A DNA stretch of 64,000 bases from Diabrotica undecimpunctata (GCF_040954645.1 NC_092813.1:22885235-22949234); one strand, 5' to 3'; counted from the first letter of the stretch, positions 1-12,640 are shown. Notes: generated from the letters alone by a model not told the origin. A program made the numbers and translations.

Positions 1-179
1 TATCTCTGTTGTGTTTATTTTTGTTATTTCACTGCTGGATCACTAATTAACGAAAATATTTTTAGTATTTCACTAGTTTTTAAATTAATTATGAGAGCTC
101 GATTTAAAACACGTATTAGCTACTATGTTCAGAGTCGAATCCCAATTGCAGAATTAAAAATAACTTTTAAATTAAAAAC

Positions 180-2101
180 GTGTGGAATGCAAATGAGATA
201 AATAAACACTTTATTGAAGTCATACCAAACATAAAAGCAGACATTGATACACAAATATTCTATGAAAATAACTTTAAGTATTCCCTCCGTTCTTCTCTTA
301 CCTTTAAAACAGTATCTGAAATTAATATTTTACATATTATTAATAATATTAAAAGTAAAGCTATTGGTGATGATGGTATTAACATATTAACGCTTCAACT
401 GTGTATTCCCTTTCTTCTACCGTATATCACACATATCATTAACTTTTGCTTAACAAATTAAATTTTTCCCACTAAATGGAAACGGGCACATGTTATTCCG
501 TTACCGAAGACTAAAAATACAAAAAGCATGAATGAATTAAGACCAGTAAGTGTACTGCATACATTATCTAAAATATTGGAAAAGGTGATTGATATTCAGT
601 TACAAACGCATTTAAAAAATAACAACATAATCCCTATTATGCAGTCCGGTTTTAGGTCCAGATATAGCTGTCTTTCTGCTTTATTAAATATTACAGATGA
701 TATTTTTAGAGCCTATGACCAAAACAAAATATCCATTCTAATTCTTCTAGACTACTCAAAAGCTTTTGATACAATTAACCATAATTTGTTATTCTCTATT
801 TTAAAATATATTGGTCTAGAAGCGAGAGCAGTTGATCTAAAGAAATCCTATCTTTCTAATAGATGTCAAGCAGTAAAACTTAATCAAAATATTTCTTCAT
901 TTCTAGATCTTAATACTGATGTGCCTCAAGGATCTATATTAGGTCCAATTTTATTCTCTATACACACATCTAATTTTCCTTCTGTGTTTTTGTCCTGTTC
1001 ACAACATTATTATGCAGACGATACCCAACTCTATATGTCATTTTATCCAAATGAGTGTAATCAAGCGGTAAATGCAATAAATCATGAACTTCAGCTGCAG
1101 ATTTTTTCTCAAAATCATTGTTTAAAATTGAATACATTAAAAACTCAGGGTATCATTTTTGGGAGGAATCTCCATAGGAAAATATTTTTATAGAATTATG
1201 CCAATCGAATTATCTTAGAAAATGACAATTTAATTTTTAGCAAAAAGATTAAAAGCCTTGGGGTTTGGTTCGACGAAGATTTAAGGTTTACATATCATGT
1301 AAGTATTTGTTTACAACGAGCTTACGCCGTTTTAAAATTACTGTAACAAATCGCAATTTATTAAGTAGGGCCACAAAGTCATTATTATGTAATGCTCTGG
1401 TATTATAAAAATTAAATTATTGTAACGTGCTTTATAATGCGTGTCTCACTGAATTTGATTCATGGAGAATACAGAAATTGCAAAATTCTTGTTTGCGTTT
1501 GATTTTTGGCATCAGGAAATTTCAAAGGATAAGTCATGTTTTCACTGTAGTCAAGTGGCTAAATATGAAAAATCGTCGGAAACTCCATGCTTTATGTTTT
1601 TACCATAAAATAATTCAAGAGAGAATTCCACCATACCTGTACAATCGAATAACTTATAGGACGGACGTTCATAATCTTAATCTTAGACACAAGAATACCC
1701 TTACTTTACCTAAACATACAACATCCTTTTTTAAACGTTCATTTTCATATTCAATTGCTTGCAATATTAACAGTTTATCCTAAAATATTAAAAATCTGTC
1801 TAGACTCAAGTTCAAGAGATTGATTTATGAGCAGTTGTTCGCTGAACTGTAATTTAAAAATTTAAGAATTAAAAAAAAATAAATAGTTTATAATTTATAA
1901 ATTAAATATGTACTTAATATTTTTATGTTTTATTGTAAATACAATTTCATTATTTAGATATAGTCTATCTATCCTATTTTCGGGGGGTTAGGTGGAAGAG
2001 CAGTTGTGTGCCACAGAATCTGGCCCTACTGATATTATATTTCATTGTAAAGAAAATTAAATCTGTTGTTAATAAAGACATTTATTATTTTTATTATTAT
2101 T
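180..2101 (+). mobile_element. 5'-truncated CR1/L2-like LINE, reverse transcriptase relic
   Basis: Three consecutive plus-strand segments (180-461, 528-1193, 1427-1783) give one non-LTR reverse transcriptase with an in-frame stop near 460 and frameshifts near 1195 and 1345. Visible blocks are the RT entry block around ELRPVSVLHTLSKILEK, the FDTINH palm motif, the PQGSILGPILF block and the YADDTQLY catalytic motif near 1011-1035. A C-terminal thumb block follows (LQNSCLRLIFGIRKF, near 1477-1520). The endonuclease and any ORF1 are missing, so the copy is 5'-truncated. The 3' UTR ends in a TTA/TTATT-rich tail near 2075-2101. YADDTQLY with this thumb block is usual for CR1/L2-group LINEs; the clade is inferred. 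It cannot encode an active protein. Confidence 0.8.
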
Positions 2102-4262
2102 AAATAATGCTGTAATAAAATTTTGCCTCTTTAAAATTTTATTTTTTTCTACCTTTTTTATAACGTCACTCTGATAAAGTGCCATTTCTTTACTGGACCC
2201 TTTAATCTGGCCCCTCTCGCCCAGAGTAGTCTGGGCATTAGAAACGCCAAAGACTAGATCCTTATGGGTCTAGCCCGTATGATAGAGGTAATTAAATGAA
2301 TCCATTTTAGGAGGCCTAAGTATCTGAAGGGCTTACAAATGGGCCCTGCCCCTATCTACCATAACCATAACAATAACAGACCTACGATTACGTATGCAGC
2401 AAATGTGCTGAATGCTGAATCACAACAGGATTTATGTCGACTGCCCCAACCAACTCTATGTAGGGTATACTAGACCTTCCTCTATTACAAATATAAATGG
2501 AAAAAAAAAGACAAAGGAAGGAGCATACTGAAAGCGAATAAGACGCCAGAAGCAGGTCGAAAGGGTACTGGGATTAAATCTGGAGAGGCTCTCTAAATAA
2601 TAATCATTTAAAGTTTAAAACGGTACCAGATGCAATGCAACCTAAATTTAATTTCGACAAACTGGTTATCCTCGTTTTTTCAGGACATAACCTATGGGAG
2701 TCGATTTAACCAAAATTAAGATAGAGGTAATGGATCTTAACAAGAGCTATGAGTCATGCCAATACAGTACACAAGTTTACCTGTTATTTACAAGGTCATA
2801 GCTCTTGTCAAAATCCATTACCTTTAGTCTTATCTATAATATCCAATCTCGAGATAGGAATGAAACATGAACAAGAAGAACAACCTTATAGGATAATTTT
2901 GTGATATTTTCTCCAGATATTCTAATAGATTTTAACCAAACTGTGTATTTAAATATATTTTTGTAATCTCGCCTTTACTTTGTACCAATTTTAATAACTA
3001 TTTTTAATATATTCCATATACAAAATGTTGAATAAATTCCTTATTCAACAAATATCGCAGTTGATAATTTATTGGTTACATTTTTAAAGTTAGCAGTTGC
3101 ATTTATGTTGGAATAAATTGGCGAAGATAGAAAACTAAATGGCAATTTGTAATTTAAGAAGTATAGTTTAACGTGCCTAAGATTTATTTATTTATTCTCT
3201 TTGTAAATTGGGGAGATATATCAAACATTAGGTACATATAGTAAACGAAAATAACTGAAATCTTTTTATGTGGATAAAATTTGTTTATAATAAATTTTAT
3301 ACGTTTAATAAATCGTAATATAGGGTCATAACTTTAAAATAGCTTTAATTCAACATCAGATAAATAGATTAATATATAATAATATTAGCTAATATTTTTT
3401 CCATTTAATTGAATTCGGAAACTTCAGTTGTTTAACACCGTCTACCAATTTTACAAAATCACTAGCTACAGATGACTAATAATGTAAATGCTAATCAGAC
3501 TTTTCATGGATTTTGTCGAAGTGCCACTTTCCATTTGTCTTTGACACTGGTTAGTGACCACTAGGAAGAATTTTGCTTCTTCTTCGGTTCTCGGCGTCTA
3601 TCGGCTGGTTCGTTGTTCATGAGGAGCTTGAGGTCCTTGTAGTCCAGCTACAAGTACCATCGAATAACTGTCAATCGGCCCAAATGCGTCGAGAGGCCGG
3701 AGCCCAGTAATTTAATGTAGGTCTGAAGGTGTCATTTTTAAATTTAGATCGATAATAAAATGTGTATTTTAGATTAAAAAGAGTTTAAGCTTTTAAACTA
3801 CGTGAATAAATTATGTTTACATACCAAATCAATAGCAATAAATTCCAAATATACAATGAATCTAAATGCATGTTGCAAGTAAAAGATAAGCATAAAGTAC
3901 ATACAAAAAAAAGGAAAAAAGTCGGAAATATTCCCAATATCATTTGTGAAGAAATTCTTCGCATAGGTCGGATTTTACTTTTAATTTGAATTTTTCTTAT
4001 GATACAAGACATATACGGCATCGATCACCTTTAAATACTGACGTCAAAAATACCTTTTTATAAATGGAATGTTCCGTATATTTTTATATTTATAACAAGA
4101 GAACTTGTATTTAAATAAACTGATATCAGTTTCAATAAGTTTTTATAAAGTAGTAAAGTAAATGTTTGCAAAAAGTACTTTCGCTAGTCACAGTCCGGCT
4201 GGATAACAGTGTCCAGATGCAGCACTACTTTGAGGTGAAAATTTAAAGAGTTTTATGAACTT
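2102..4262. other. no gene recognised
   Basis: AT-rich sequence with stops in all frames. It contains one short hairpin (listed separately) and a somewhat GC-richer patch at about 3540-3710 that I could not assign. No splice-bounded exon, tRNA or transposon domain was recognised. Confidence 0.4.
2716..2831. repeat. imperfect inverted repeat (hairpin)
   Basis: The segment 2716-2757, containing AAGAGCTATGA, is repeated in inverse orientation at about 2789-2831, containing TCATAGCTCTTG. The arms are about 42 nt with a spacer of about 32 nt and a few mismatches. It could be a MITE remnant or a foldback scar. No target duplication was found. Confidence 0.6.
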
Positions 4263-5100
4263 TTGCTATGAGACAGAATTTATAAGCAACAACGAGAAAT
4301 AATAATAATAGCTCGTGAACTGAAAAAAATTAATATCGATATTGCTGCGCTGAGTGAAACCATAAAAGTAGAAGAAGGTCACCTTAAAGAACATGGCGGT
4401 GACTATGCTTTCTTTTGGAAGGAAAAAGCAAAAAATAAAACCCAAATACACGGCTTAAGCTTTGTTATAAAAAACGACCTCATCGACTATCTTTAAATTC
4501 CTTCTGGAATAAATTAAAGGCTTATGACACTCCGCCTTAAGCTGGTAAATAAACAATGAGCAACCGTAGTTAGTACATACGCATGCACTTTATATTTAGA
4601 CGTACGATGAGAAGAAAGAGTGCCTTTAATCTCAACTGGACAGACTTCTTCCCAAGCAGACAAACTCATTATATTGGGAGATTTCAATGCTCATGTCTAC
4701 TAACAAGTGCTTTAACCAGTACGGATCAGTGTTGGACTGACTACCGACTAGTGCGGTATATCATGGCTCTTCACATCTTCATGATAAGACGTAATCGTCT
4801 TTTTAATTGGTAAGAAAATAAGTAAGAAATAAACTAACACTGCTGGACTTACGCACAACGAAAAGTTGACAAAATTGAAGGAAATACTGACTGCCAAGCT
4901 CATTGATATATATTTTGACGACATTGAGGAGCATTGGTCAAAGTTTAAGTCAGCAATACTCTCATCTGCTAAAGAAACTGTTGGATATATTAAAAGAAAA
5001 CAGGAATAATTAAATGAAAATGATAACAGAATATGTTCAGAATGTTCAGAAACATAGATAACAAACGTAATTTGTACATCGCTTGGCAAAACGACGCCAA
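4263..5100 (+). pseudogene. RTE-type LINE endonuclease relic
   Basis: Translating across frames gives recognisable pieces of an apurinic-type (EEP) endonuclease: IDIAALSET near 4335-4360, HGLSFVIKN near 4450-4480, ILGDFNAH at about 4672-4695 and a degenerate DHRLV motif at about 4738-4755. A linker typical of the insect elements often annotated as craniofacial development protein 2-like follows (KETVGYIKRKQE near 4973-5008). Stops and frameshifts are frequent and the RT domain was not found. It is a dead 5' half of a LINE on the plus strand; the clade is an inference. Confidence 0.65.
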
Positions 5101-5774
5101 TTCAGTTGCATAATATCAATACTACATAAGAGCTAAAGCGGATGTACAGAAGCAAACAGCAAAGTAAACACGAATGCAGTAATGCGAAATCAAATTCAGG
5201 AGGGAATACCGGATCTGGGTGAAAGTAACCACACCAGGATATCTAAGACTCCATCTTGGAGTAAGTAACTCTATATTTTAGGCAGAGATTGATTTAATCT
5301 TGCAGTGTACAACAGAAATCGATAAGAGCACAAATAGTTAAGCAGCCCTCAGGGCTGCTAAGGTCTAAGATAGTCTTTAGGCTAGTGTGGAAAGTCCGAG
5401 AACAGTGTCACACTAATATGGGTACTAAGACATCGAGGAATATATGGCAATACAAGAGCTAATGAACGTGCTAAAACAGGATTAGATAAAATATTTCGGT
5501 CCATGGCCGACCTTAGGAGAACCAAAAGCACTATCCGCAATCAGATATATTGGATCCGAACATAACATAACTCCCAGTTGATAAGTATACCTGGTCAAGT
5601 ATATAGCAAAATATATATTGGCTATACACATGCATATTAGGGGTGAATTTCTGAAGAAAATAAGCAAGGACCAACTCAGGAGCATACCAGGCTTTCTTAC
5701 TGGAAATGTGCCAGTCAAGGGACCTTGATGCCAAAACTAAATTTAATGATAAAACAATGAGAACTTTATTTCTT
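5100..5774. other. no gene recognised
   Basis: This may be the decayed continuation of the LINE to the left, but no diagnostic motif survives. The minus-strand open frames at 5482-5734 overlap each other and show no known domain. Confidence 0.3.
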
Positions 5775-6560
5775 TCTCATGTGATGTACTTTTACTATGT
5801 TTTTACACTTTATAGCCTTTAACTGAATAAGTTGAGGAGAGGAGTGTTTGTCCCAAGTTGGTCATTCAGAAGTATATCTATATTTTTTAGTTTATTAATT
5901 TCCATAAATTTTAATAAAGGTAGCTAAAGGCCTTTATTTTGAATGTTGAGAATTTGAAATTGGTCGTTAAAAGAATGATTCAAAAGAATGGAAAGACTAA
6001 AGACCATTAAATAAAAAGCCCAGTACCTTTTCTTTGATTACATATATAGGCAAGATATCAACAAAAATAGCCAAACACATAAAAAAACAATAATACCAGC
6101 TTTCAAAACAAAATTATTAAGAACAACAAGAGCCAAAAGAAATTGCACTTAAACAGTGAGGTATACAAATTTACACGTGGTGACCGCCCAAAAACTTACA
6201 TCGGTCAAACTGATAGAACCTTTAACAAACGTATAACACAACACAAAAGGGCTTTTAATAATCGAAAAACAGAAAAACAGATTCTACGTACGCACTTCAC
6301 ATTATAGATAATAATCATTCTTTTAACGACCAATTTTAATTTCTCCCCATTTAAAATAAAGGCTTTAGGCTATCTTTATTATATTCTGTAGAAATAAATA
6401 AATTAAAAAATATAAATATATAAATCTGAACGATCAACTTAAAATAAACAACTCTCCCCTGTTCAAATTATTTAATTATCAACTATAAAGTAAAAATACA
6501 TCCCTTGAGTAAGGCACTCTGCCGAAACAGCTGTAGTAAAAATCAGTTGTAACAAATTTT
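5775..6560 (+). mobile_element. Penelope-like element fragment with inverted flanking repeats
   Basis: At about 6155-6300 the plus strand encodes part of a GIY-YIG endonuclease, the hallmark C-terminal domain of Penelope-like elements: VYKFTRGDRPKTYIGQT, then a KRITQHKRAFNNRK block. It is broken by stops. The sequence 6308-6515 is repeated inversely at about 5775-5990; for example TTAACGACCAATTT at 6323 corresponds to AAATTGGTCGTTAA at 5958. Inverted copies of the terminal repeat are a known feature of this retroelement class. The reverse transcriptase is absent from this copy. Confidence 0.75.
6495..6545 (+). ncRNA. hammerhead-ribozyme-like motif in Penelope terminus (degenerate)
   Basis: A short stem GGCA/TGCC (6513-6523) is followed directly by GAAA and an eight-base palindrome ACAGCTGT (6527-6534). 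This matches the stem II, GAAA, self-complementary stem III layout of minimal Penelope hammerheads. The upstream CTGANGA core is degraded (CTTGAGTAA), so cleavage activity is unlikely. The assignment rests on the layout shared with the other copies in this window. Confidence 0.5.
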
Positions 6561-6672
6561 GTGAAAGTGTAGAAAAAAATGTTTTACAATTAACTTCCGT
6601 CAAGCAACGATTGAATCCATCACTTATCTAAAACTAAAAATCATACTAACATAAGCACTAGATAGCAGATGA

Positions 6673-6873
6673 CAAATACATGTTGAAGATTCCCTAGTGA
6701 CTCCAAAAATTTATGGTACCGATCCAGTGAATCTCTACTATCTGGTCCAGAATTCTGCAATAGGTATCATAAATAGATATCATGAACAGGAAGTCAAAGG
6801 CGGCAATACATCATTGGTGAATGATCGCAGAAAGCGCAACATCATGGTGTATAAGAAAAAGCTTCCGAAATAA
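6673..6873 (+). other. unrecognised open frame, possible exon remnant
   Basis: An open frame of 66 codons begins after a TGA at 6670 and ends at TAA 6871-6873. It has no initiating ATG at its left end. Its composition looks coding: mixed charged and hydrophobic residues, with KIYGTDPVNLYYLVQ in the first half and a basic tail NDRRKRNIMVYKKKLPK. I do not recognise a family. It could be a last exon of a host or element gene, a transposon fragment, or chance. No convincing acceptor site can be fixed. Confidence 0.25.
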
Positions 6874-6879
6874 ATAACA

Positions 6880-7540
6880 CATATTTTGAATTGAGAAGAT
6901 TATATATGGAAAGTAGACTAATTTATGAAGTTCTTAAAAAAAGAGTCCAAAAATAAAGGTCAATGCATTGTATTTTTTGATGCAACTTTTTGAATTTATT
7001 TTAAACTTATCATTTATTTTCTAGTTACTTTTCACTCATCGATTGTGGTTTACATCCTCAAAGTATTTGTGATATTCTTATATACTGCTATCGACGGACA
7101 ATGTTTCAAGTTAAAAGATAACTAAATGGAATTGAATGATGAAGTAAAAACCAGGAAAATATTTTTTGATTAGTGTATTAAAATATTTTATAAAATAATA
7201 ATAAACAATATTTCTTGCAACAAACATTTACAAAATATTAAGTATGTTTTGGTGCTTATGATCATTTAGAAGTAACCATTACCGAATATATAAACCTTTT
7301 AAACCATTTTAATAAAAAATTAACAACTTAAAATAAATTTATTTAACAAAATTTTTAAATGTTACAGTAATGAATGTATATTTTATTGGTCATTGAACTT
7401 TTGGAAGCAGGCCGTAGAGTAATATCCCATACTTTTCATAATACAGGACAGCATAGTCCGTCATTCCGCTCATCGATTTATTTTTATGATCGTGTTAAGT
7501 GAATGAACCGAAAACTAGGCCCAGGCTCTCGTTTGGTATG
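6880..7540. other. no gene recognised
   Basis: AT-rich, stops in all frames, no repeat structure seen. Confidence 0.4.
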
Positions 7541-7559
7541 CATTAACGTTTCATGCTGA

Positions 7560-8260
7560 AATTTTTACGAGATAGTTATTAGGACTTGTCTTGGCAGGAC
7601 TATTTCTATCAGCCTTGAATTTAGGCCATTCTGACAGCAGAGTTAGTTTCAAGCTAGTTCTGGAATGCAAAGGGACCCTAGCTATAACTATGTACAAACA
7701 AGTTCAACAATTTGGTATGGGTACCGGAATACTTAGGTGTAGACGGTAATGAACAGCTGGGGTCTTTGAAACTCGGGTCTCGTCGTCACTGCCTCCACTG
7801 GAAGAGTGCCAGACTGGAACCTATGATTGGAGTAATATTTAGTATTGACCGGGATAGTATTAAGAAGCTTCTCACCCAAAAGTTTTAGAGCTACTAAAGA
7901 ACTTGTGAAAGTGTGAGATAGACTAGATTTTATGTAGCAGAGTCATTTAAAAGTCTCACAACTTTATTCCTCTTATTTAATCCTTAATCGTAGAATTCTC
8001 TTTGGCGGTCACCATATTTACTGTTCACGACGAAAGAATCTACTTCGATTAATAGATAACTTAAAGTGCCATCTATGTGAGAAGGAGGAGAAAATATCCT
8101 CTGATGTCCTTTGAAGGTAGCCAGCACAGGTTTACCGAAGGTGACAAAACCTTGCTTGGCATTCATTCAGCCGAGATAAGTGAAAGAGATATTCTTGTGA
8201 CATTTTATTGGGCCATGAGTATATTAAGGAACTAGATAGCTTGGACAGCAGGTATACATT
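7560..8260 (+). pseudogene. 3' part of an RNase H-bearing LINE (relic)
   Basis: The plus strand near 7708-7750 encodes VWVPEYLGVDGNE, the last RNase H motif of LINEs of the I/R1 type. About 300 nt later comes a cysteine motif (CHLCEKEE near 8073-8096, then a degenerate C-terminal HVLC-like block), as seen at the C-terminus of these polyproteins. Multiple stops and frameshifts separate the blocks. The RT is not visible upstream, so this is a 5'-truncated dead copy. Confidence 0.6.
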
Positions 8261-8451
8261 CAGACATTAGGCTTTTGCTGATCGTAGTGGATAACAAACG
8301 GCTAGGAATAACGTTGCTCTCGAACTTGCCGACGACCAGGTCATTGCAGGCTCAGTCCGGGGATATGGCACTACCTTCTTTAAGAAATAAGAATTTGTGA
8401 AACAAGAAAGTACTTTATTGTAGCCGTATGATTTCAGATAAATGAACTAAG

Positions 8452-8635
8452 AACTTGAGAAGACAATAATAGGTACAACAGGTTAATGACAATAACAAGG
8501 TAAATAAATAAACTTGTTACAGAATAATACAAATAGGGATATGAACTTGAGAAGACAATAATAGGTACAACAGGTTAATGACAATAACAAGGTAAATAAA
8601 TAAACTTGTTACAGAATAATACAAATAGGGATATG
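8452..8635. repeat. perfect 92-bp tandem duplication
   Basis: The segment 8452-8543, beginning AACTTGAGAAGACAATAATA, is repeated at 8544-8635 with no difference that I can see. It has no coding potential. Identity implies a recent event or an assembly join. Confidence 0.9.
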
Positions 8636-8820
8636 AATAATAGTCTTATGTCAAAAATGGATATCATGAGCATTAAGGTAATTACATAGATCATCATGTT
8701 TGACGAGTAGATTATCTAAAATATACAAGCAGTTCTGCTATCAGCAATATACGCAACTTGATAAAAGCCTTTATTAATTTAAACAGTTAATTTTTGTAAA
8801 ACGCATTTCTTCACTCTATA

Positions 8821-10660
8821 CAGTCGACTCTCGTTAATACGAAACTCGAGAGACTCTTAAAATATTACGAATTATTGAGTGTTTGAAATATCAAATGATT
8901 CGAAATTTGTAAAAAAAAAATAAACTTCGAATTATTAAGTGTTGATCAATGATTATTTATTAACTGCTATTCTATAACAATGACAAAAGTTTAGAAGTAC
9001 ATTCGTGTACATACATGTATGTATTCTTATTGTGCATTAATCAATATTTTTTTAAGAAAAAAAGTGCCTGACATGCTTTTTCATCTCTTTCATTTTGTAT
9101 ACACAAGGTTTGTAAGGTATCTAATGAGACAATCTGACAACAAAGTCAGAAACACTCACACCGCTAATGTCAACTAATGGTTCTATTGCTGGTTGCATAA
9201 GTATTGGAAGATTTTCCTGATCTTCTTGTAAGAAACCGGATTTTTTGAAGCAGTTGAGAATTGTTAGAGGTGTTATACCTCTCCATGTCTTGTCAATCAG
9301 TAAAATAGCTGTCAAAACCGTGATATTTTCAGTTAGCTTTGTCAAGAGATTCTAAAACGAGCTTAGCAATTTCTTTGCGATAGAATGTCTTAAAATTATG
9401 GATGATCCCTTAGTCCAATGGTTGCAATTTTGAAGTTGTATTTGACGGAAAGAAGTAGAGTTCCACGTTTTAAAATGTAGGAGGACTGTTGTGGACAGTG
9501 CAATGCTTAAAATAGTAAAATTTTTTGCTTTTTAATGTCCTCATTAACTGTTAAAAGCCAATTGTTAAAAAGCTCTGTCGTCATCCAAGCTTTTTTGTTA
9601 GCACGATAATCCATAAGAAACGATTTCACACCTTTGAAACATCGCAATTTCACTAAAAGTGTAAGTTTTTCTGATCCGTCCATATTTACTGCAAGTAAAA
9701 CTGTTAACCTCTCTTTACAATGTTTTCCCCCATGACATTTTTCATCTTTAAAAGTAAGCGTCTTACTTTTAAAGTTACGTCCGGTAAACTTACGTCCGGT
9801 AAACATTTGATATATAGGCCAGTTTCATCAGTATTAAAAATATCGCGGACATCATAGTTTTCAATCAAGGTCTTCAATTTATCGTGCCAATCTAAGCAAA
9901 CTGCAGCATCAACACTTCCACTTTCCCCACAAACTTTTTTAAACACAACTAGATTTCTCTTTTTGAAATTTGTAAGCCACTCTTCACTTGATGCTTAGAG
10001 TAGACGCGAAGTCTTTTGCTTTTTGCTTCAACAAGTTTCCGCTAATAGACACTTTTTGTCCTCTACACTGTCTTAGCCAAATAACCAGACTTTCTTCCAG
10101 ACGAGGAAATTCACGTTTAGTAGTTCTTTCCGTACTCAAGCAAATTGAGCAGCATTAATTTTCTCCTTGTGCTTTATTACAGTTGAGAGAGTACTCAGAG
10201 AAATCTTAAATTCTTTTGCAACATCACTTTTCTTCTCACCTTCCTCTACTTTTTGGATTAACTTCTTCTTTTCAGCAATCGTCAAACATTTATACTTTCT
10301 AGGGCTCATGACTAACAAGATTTTAATCTGTATACCAAAGAGTAACAGTAACTAATAACTAAACAAACCAATTCGTGAGAAGTGTGTAGTCAAATTAATC
10401 ATAACAACAACAAAAGTGCGTTGATACAAGTTTGAACTGTACTTTCCCTCTCTTTCTCTCTGCAACTTTAAAATGCCGATGAGTTAGAAGTAACGCGTCG
10501 TTTTGTTATATAGCAATGATTTTTTCGTTCGAATTACCAAGTTCACAAAAATGTGTTAATTTAGTTCGAAATATAACGAGATTTTGTAGGGAACTCGTAA
10601 TAACTTTGAATTATAGAGAGATTCGAATTATCGCAGGTTTGAATTAACGCGAGTCGGCTG
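8821..10660 (-). mobile_element. Tigger/pogo DNA transposon with TA target duplication
   Basis: The ends form inverted repeats. The left end reads CAGTCGACTCTCGTTAATAC from 8821; the right end read inversely is CAGCCGACTCGCGTTAATTC, ending at 10660. TA dinucleotides flank both ends (8819-8820, 10661-10662), as expected for the IS630/Tc1/mariner-pogo superfamily. The element is about 1.84 kb and holds a broken minus-strand transposase (separate entry). Confidence 0.85.
9121..10318 (-). pseudogene. Tigger/pogo transposase, disrupted
   Basis: Minus-strand pieces, in order: a Psq/CENP-B-type helix-turn-helix (10318-10136; SPRKYKCLTIAEKKKLIQKV), a DDE block with the first aspartate in FNTDETGLYIK (about 9840-9810), a KCHGGKHCKERLTVLLAVN block (about 9750-9690) and an ALWYRANKKAWMT-like region ending near 9530. 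A C-terminal piece reading WRGITPLTILNCFKKSGF lies at 9345-9121. The second catalytic site, normally DNC before a HNSPP-like stretch, is altered near 9505 and lies out of frame. At least four disruptions are present, so no active transposase can be made. In the family it would cut and paste the element by binding its ends. Confidence 0.8.
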
Positions 10661-10662
10661 TA

Positions 10663-11380
10663 TTTAAAAAACTTTATTTGACATTTTTCACTTTACTAGT
10701 AAAAGATTTTATTTTGAAGTAAAACACTACATGTAAAAACCGTAACGTTTAAAAATAAAAAAGTATTTGTTTTGAAAGCAAATCTAACTGTAAATTAATA
10801 AAAGAATTGCATAAATTACTACAACAATACCTAATTTACCATTCAGTTTTATCATACCTTGTGCTAAAATGAAGTTTAACCATATCCCAATACAGTTAAT
10901 ATTGTTAGACCGTCTTCCATATGACACCAGCAGACCTAAATTAATTGCAACCGAAAAAACACCACAAATATATTAAGAAACTATTTATTTTAATATTATT
11001 TGCACAAAAATTGAGAAATAACATGAATATCCATATTTTACCTATATTTTAGAAAATTAAACATTTATAAGTACGTTTGCCATAAATAAATAGCAAACAT
11101 TTTTCTGTTATTTAACTTTAACAATAATATCAAACTCTAAATTTAATTAAAATATGCGTAAAATAAAATATCAATTTTGTAACGTTATGTATCAAACCTT
11201 TGTCTCATATTTATTACGTTATTTTTCTTTTAATAATTATTTTATTTTAATTTTAATTTTATTTTATTTTGATTGTATTCATTTATTGACATTGTCTTTC
11301 ATTTTACTATTTTTATTTTAAAAATAGTTGGCGTCAATTCTTCAATCAACTAAATATTCTATTTAATCCTTATTTTTTCT
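10663..11380. other. no gene recognised
   Basis: Very AT-rich, with runs such as repeated ATTTTAATTTTATTTT near 11225-11280. No coding or structural signal was seen. Confidence 0.4.
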
Positions 11381-11383
11381 AAG

Positions 11384-12640
11384 GTTCTTGAACTCCCAAG
11401 TGGAGCATAGAGCTTTAGTGAAAACGCGCCACCGGGTTCTATTTTGCGCTAAGGCCTTCACCTCATTCCAAGACTTTCCTTGACCTCTTATCTTGTCCAT
11501 GATGAATCTTCTCCAAGTTTGTACTGGGTGATCTCTTTTTCTTCTTCCTTGGGGATTCCACCCTAGGGCAATCTTTGCAATACTTTAATTATTTTTGAGT
11601 GTGTGACCAATCCAACTCCACTTTCTGGACTTTATTTGATGTTCTACCCTTTTTTGTTCGGTCAGGTGTAGTAGATCTTCGTTTCTGATGATGTTAGGCC
11701 AGAAAATACGAACAAGTTGTCGTAGACATTTATTAATAAAGACCTGCAGTTTATCTGTAAGGGTTTTTGTCACTTTTCAGATTTCACATGCGTAGAGTAG
11801 AACAGACATGACATTCGTCTGGAATATGCGGAACTTTGTCCTTGTAGTATACTCGTCAGATCTCCAAACAGGGTTAAGCATGCTGAATGCTTGTTGAGCT
11901 TTTCGTATCCTCATACGAATATCGTCCTCTGTACCTCCACTTTCTGTTATGACACTTCCAAGATACGTAAAGTTTTTCACATTTTCAATCTGCTTGTTGT
12001 TGATAGTAAATAGCGTGTTGTTCCTTGCATTTACTCTCAAGGATTTGGTTTTACTAATATTTATTTTCAAACCTACTTTTTTGGCTTCACTTAGGCAAAG
12101 TTTCAAACCTTTGTCTAACAGGCAGATATCGTTGGCGTATTTCAAATCGCTTAGGCGTGTGATTAACGTCCTCTGTATCCCTCTTGTGTCGGAGTCTAGT
12201 TTGGAGAGAACATAGTCTACTGCTATGTTAAAAAGAATGGAGAAAACACGCATCCCTGTCTGACTTCAGTAAGTATGTCAAATTCGTCGCTGTTGACTCC
12301 ATTGTGTGTCACGCTGCATTTGACCTCAGTGTTCAGTGACTTTATATAATGGAAATGGAAATTATTTTATGCGAGATCTTTTGTAGCTCTAAAATTTTCC
12401 ATAAAGCAGCACGAGATAAGCTGTCAAAGGCACGCTCGAAGTCAACAAAAACCATGTATAGGGGTGTGTTCTATTTAACCAATTGTTGCATTATTACCCT
12501 TACAGTATTAATGTGCTCTATGCAGGAGGATTCTGGTCTAAAGCCTACTTGACCAGGTCGAAATGCAATCTTGTTTGTTAATCTTTTAAGTGTGATGGTC
12601 GTAAAGATTTTATTTGTATGTATTTTTTTTATATGGCTTC
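11384..12640 (-). mobile_element. RTE-type LINE, 5'-truncated, disrupted
   Basis: The minus strand reads, from right to left, the RT palm (GQVGFRPESSC near 12545-12515, then FVDFERAFDSL near 12450), the RQGCVFSPLLFNI block near 12260-12225, and the catalytic site as YANDICLL near 12130. That site is YADD in active enzymes, so the first catalytic aspartate is replaced by asparagine. Thumb and C-terminal blocks follow (KNFTYLGSVIT near 11970; WSWIGHTLKN near 11600; GRRKRGR-like near 11540; ending ELKNLRK near 11390). Stops occur at about 11774 and 11585. It is a dead LINE fragment lacking the endonuclease. Confidence 0.8.

Noticed and set aside
3540..3710. tRNA or other structured RNA in a GC-richer patch
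   Set aside because: No cloverleaf, A box or B box could be laid out.
3785..4451. Two minus-strand frames of 61-78 codons
   Set aside because: The right one is the antisense shadow of the endonuclease relic on the plus strand; the left one is low-complexity.
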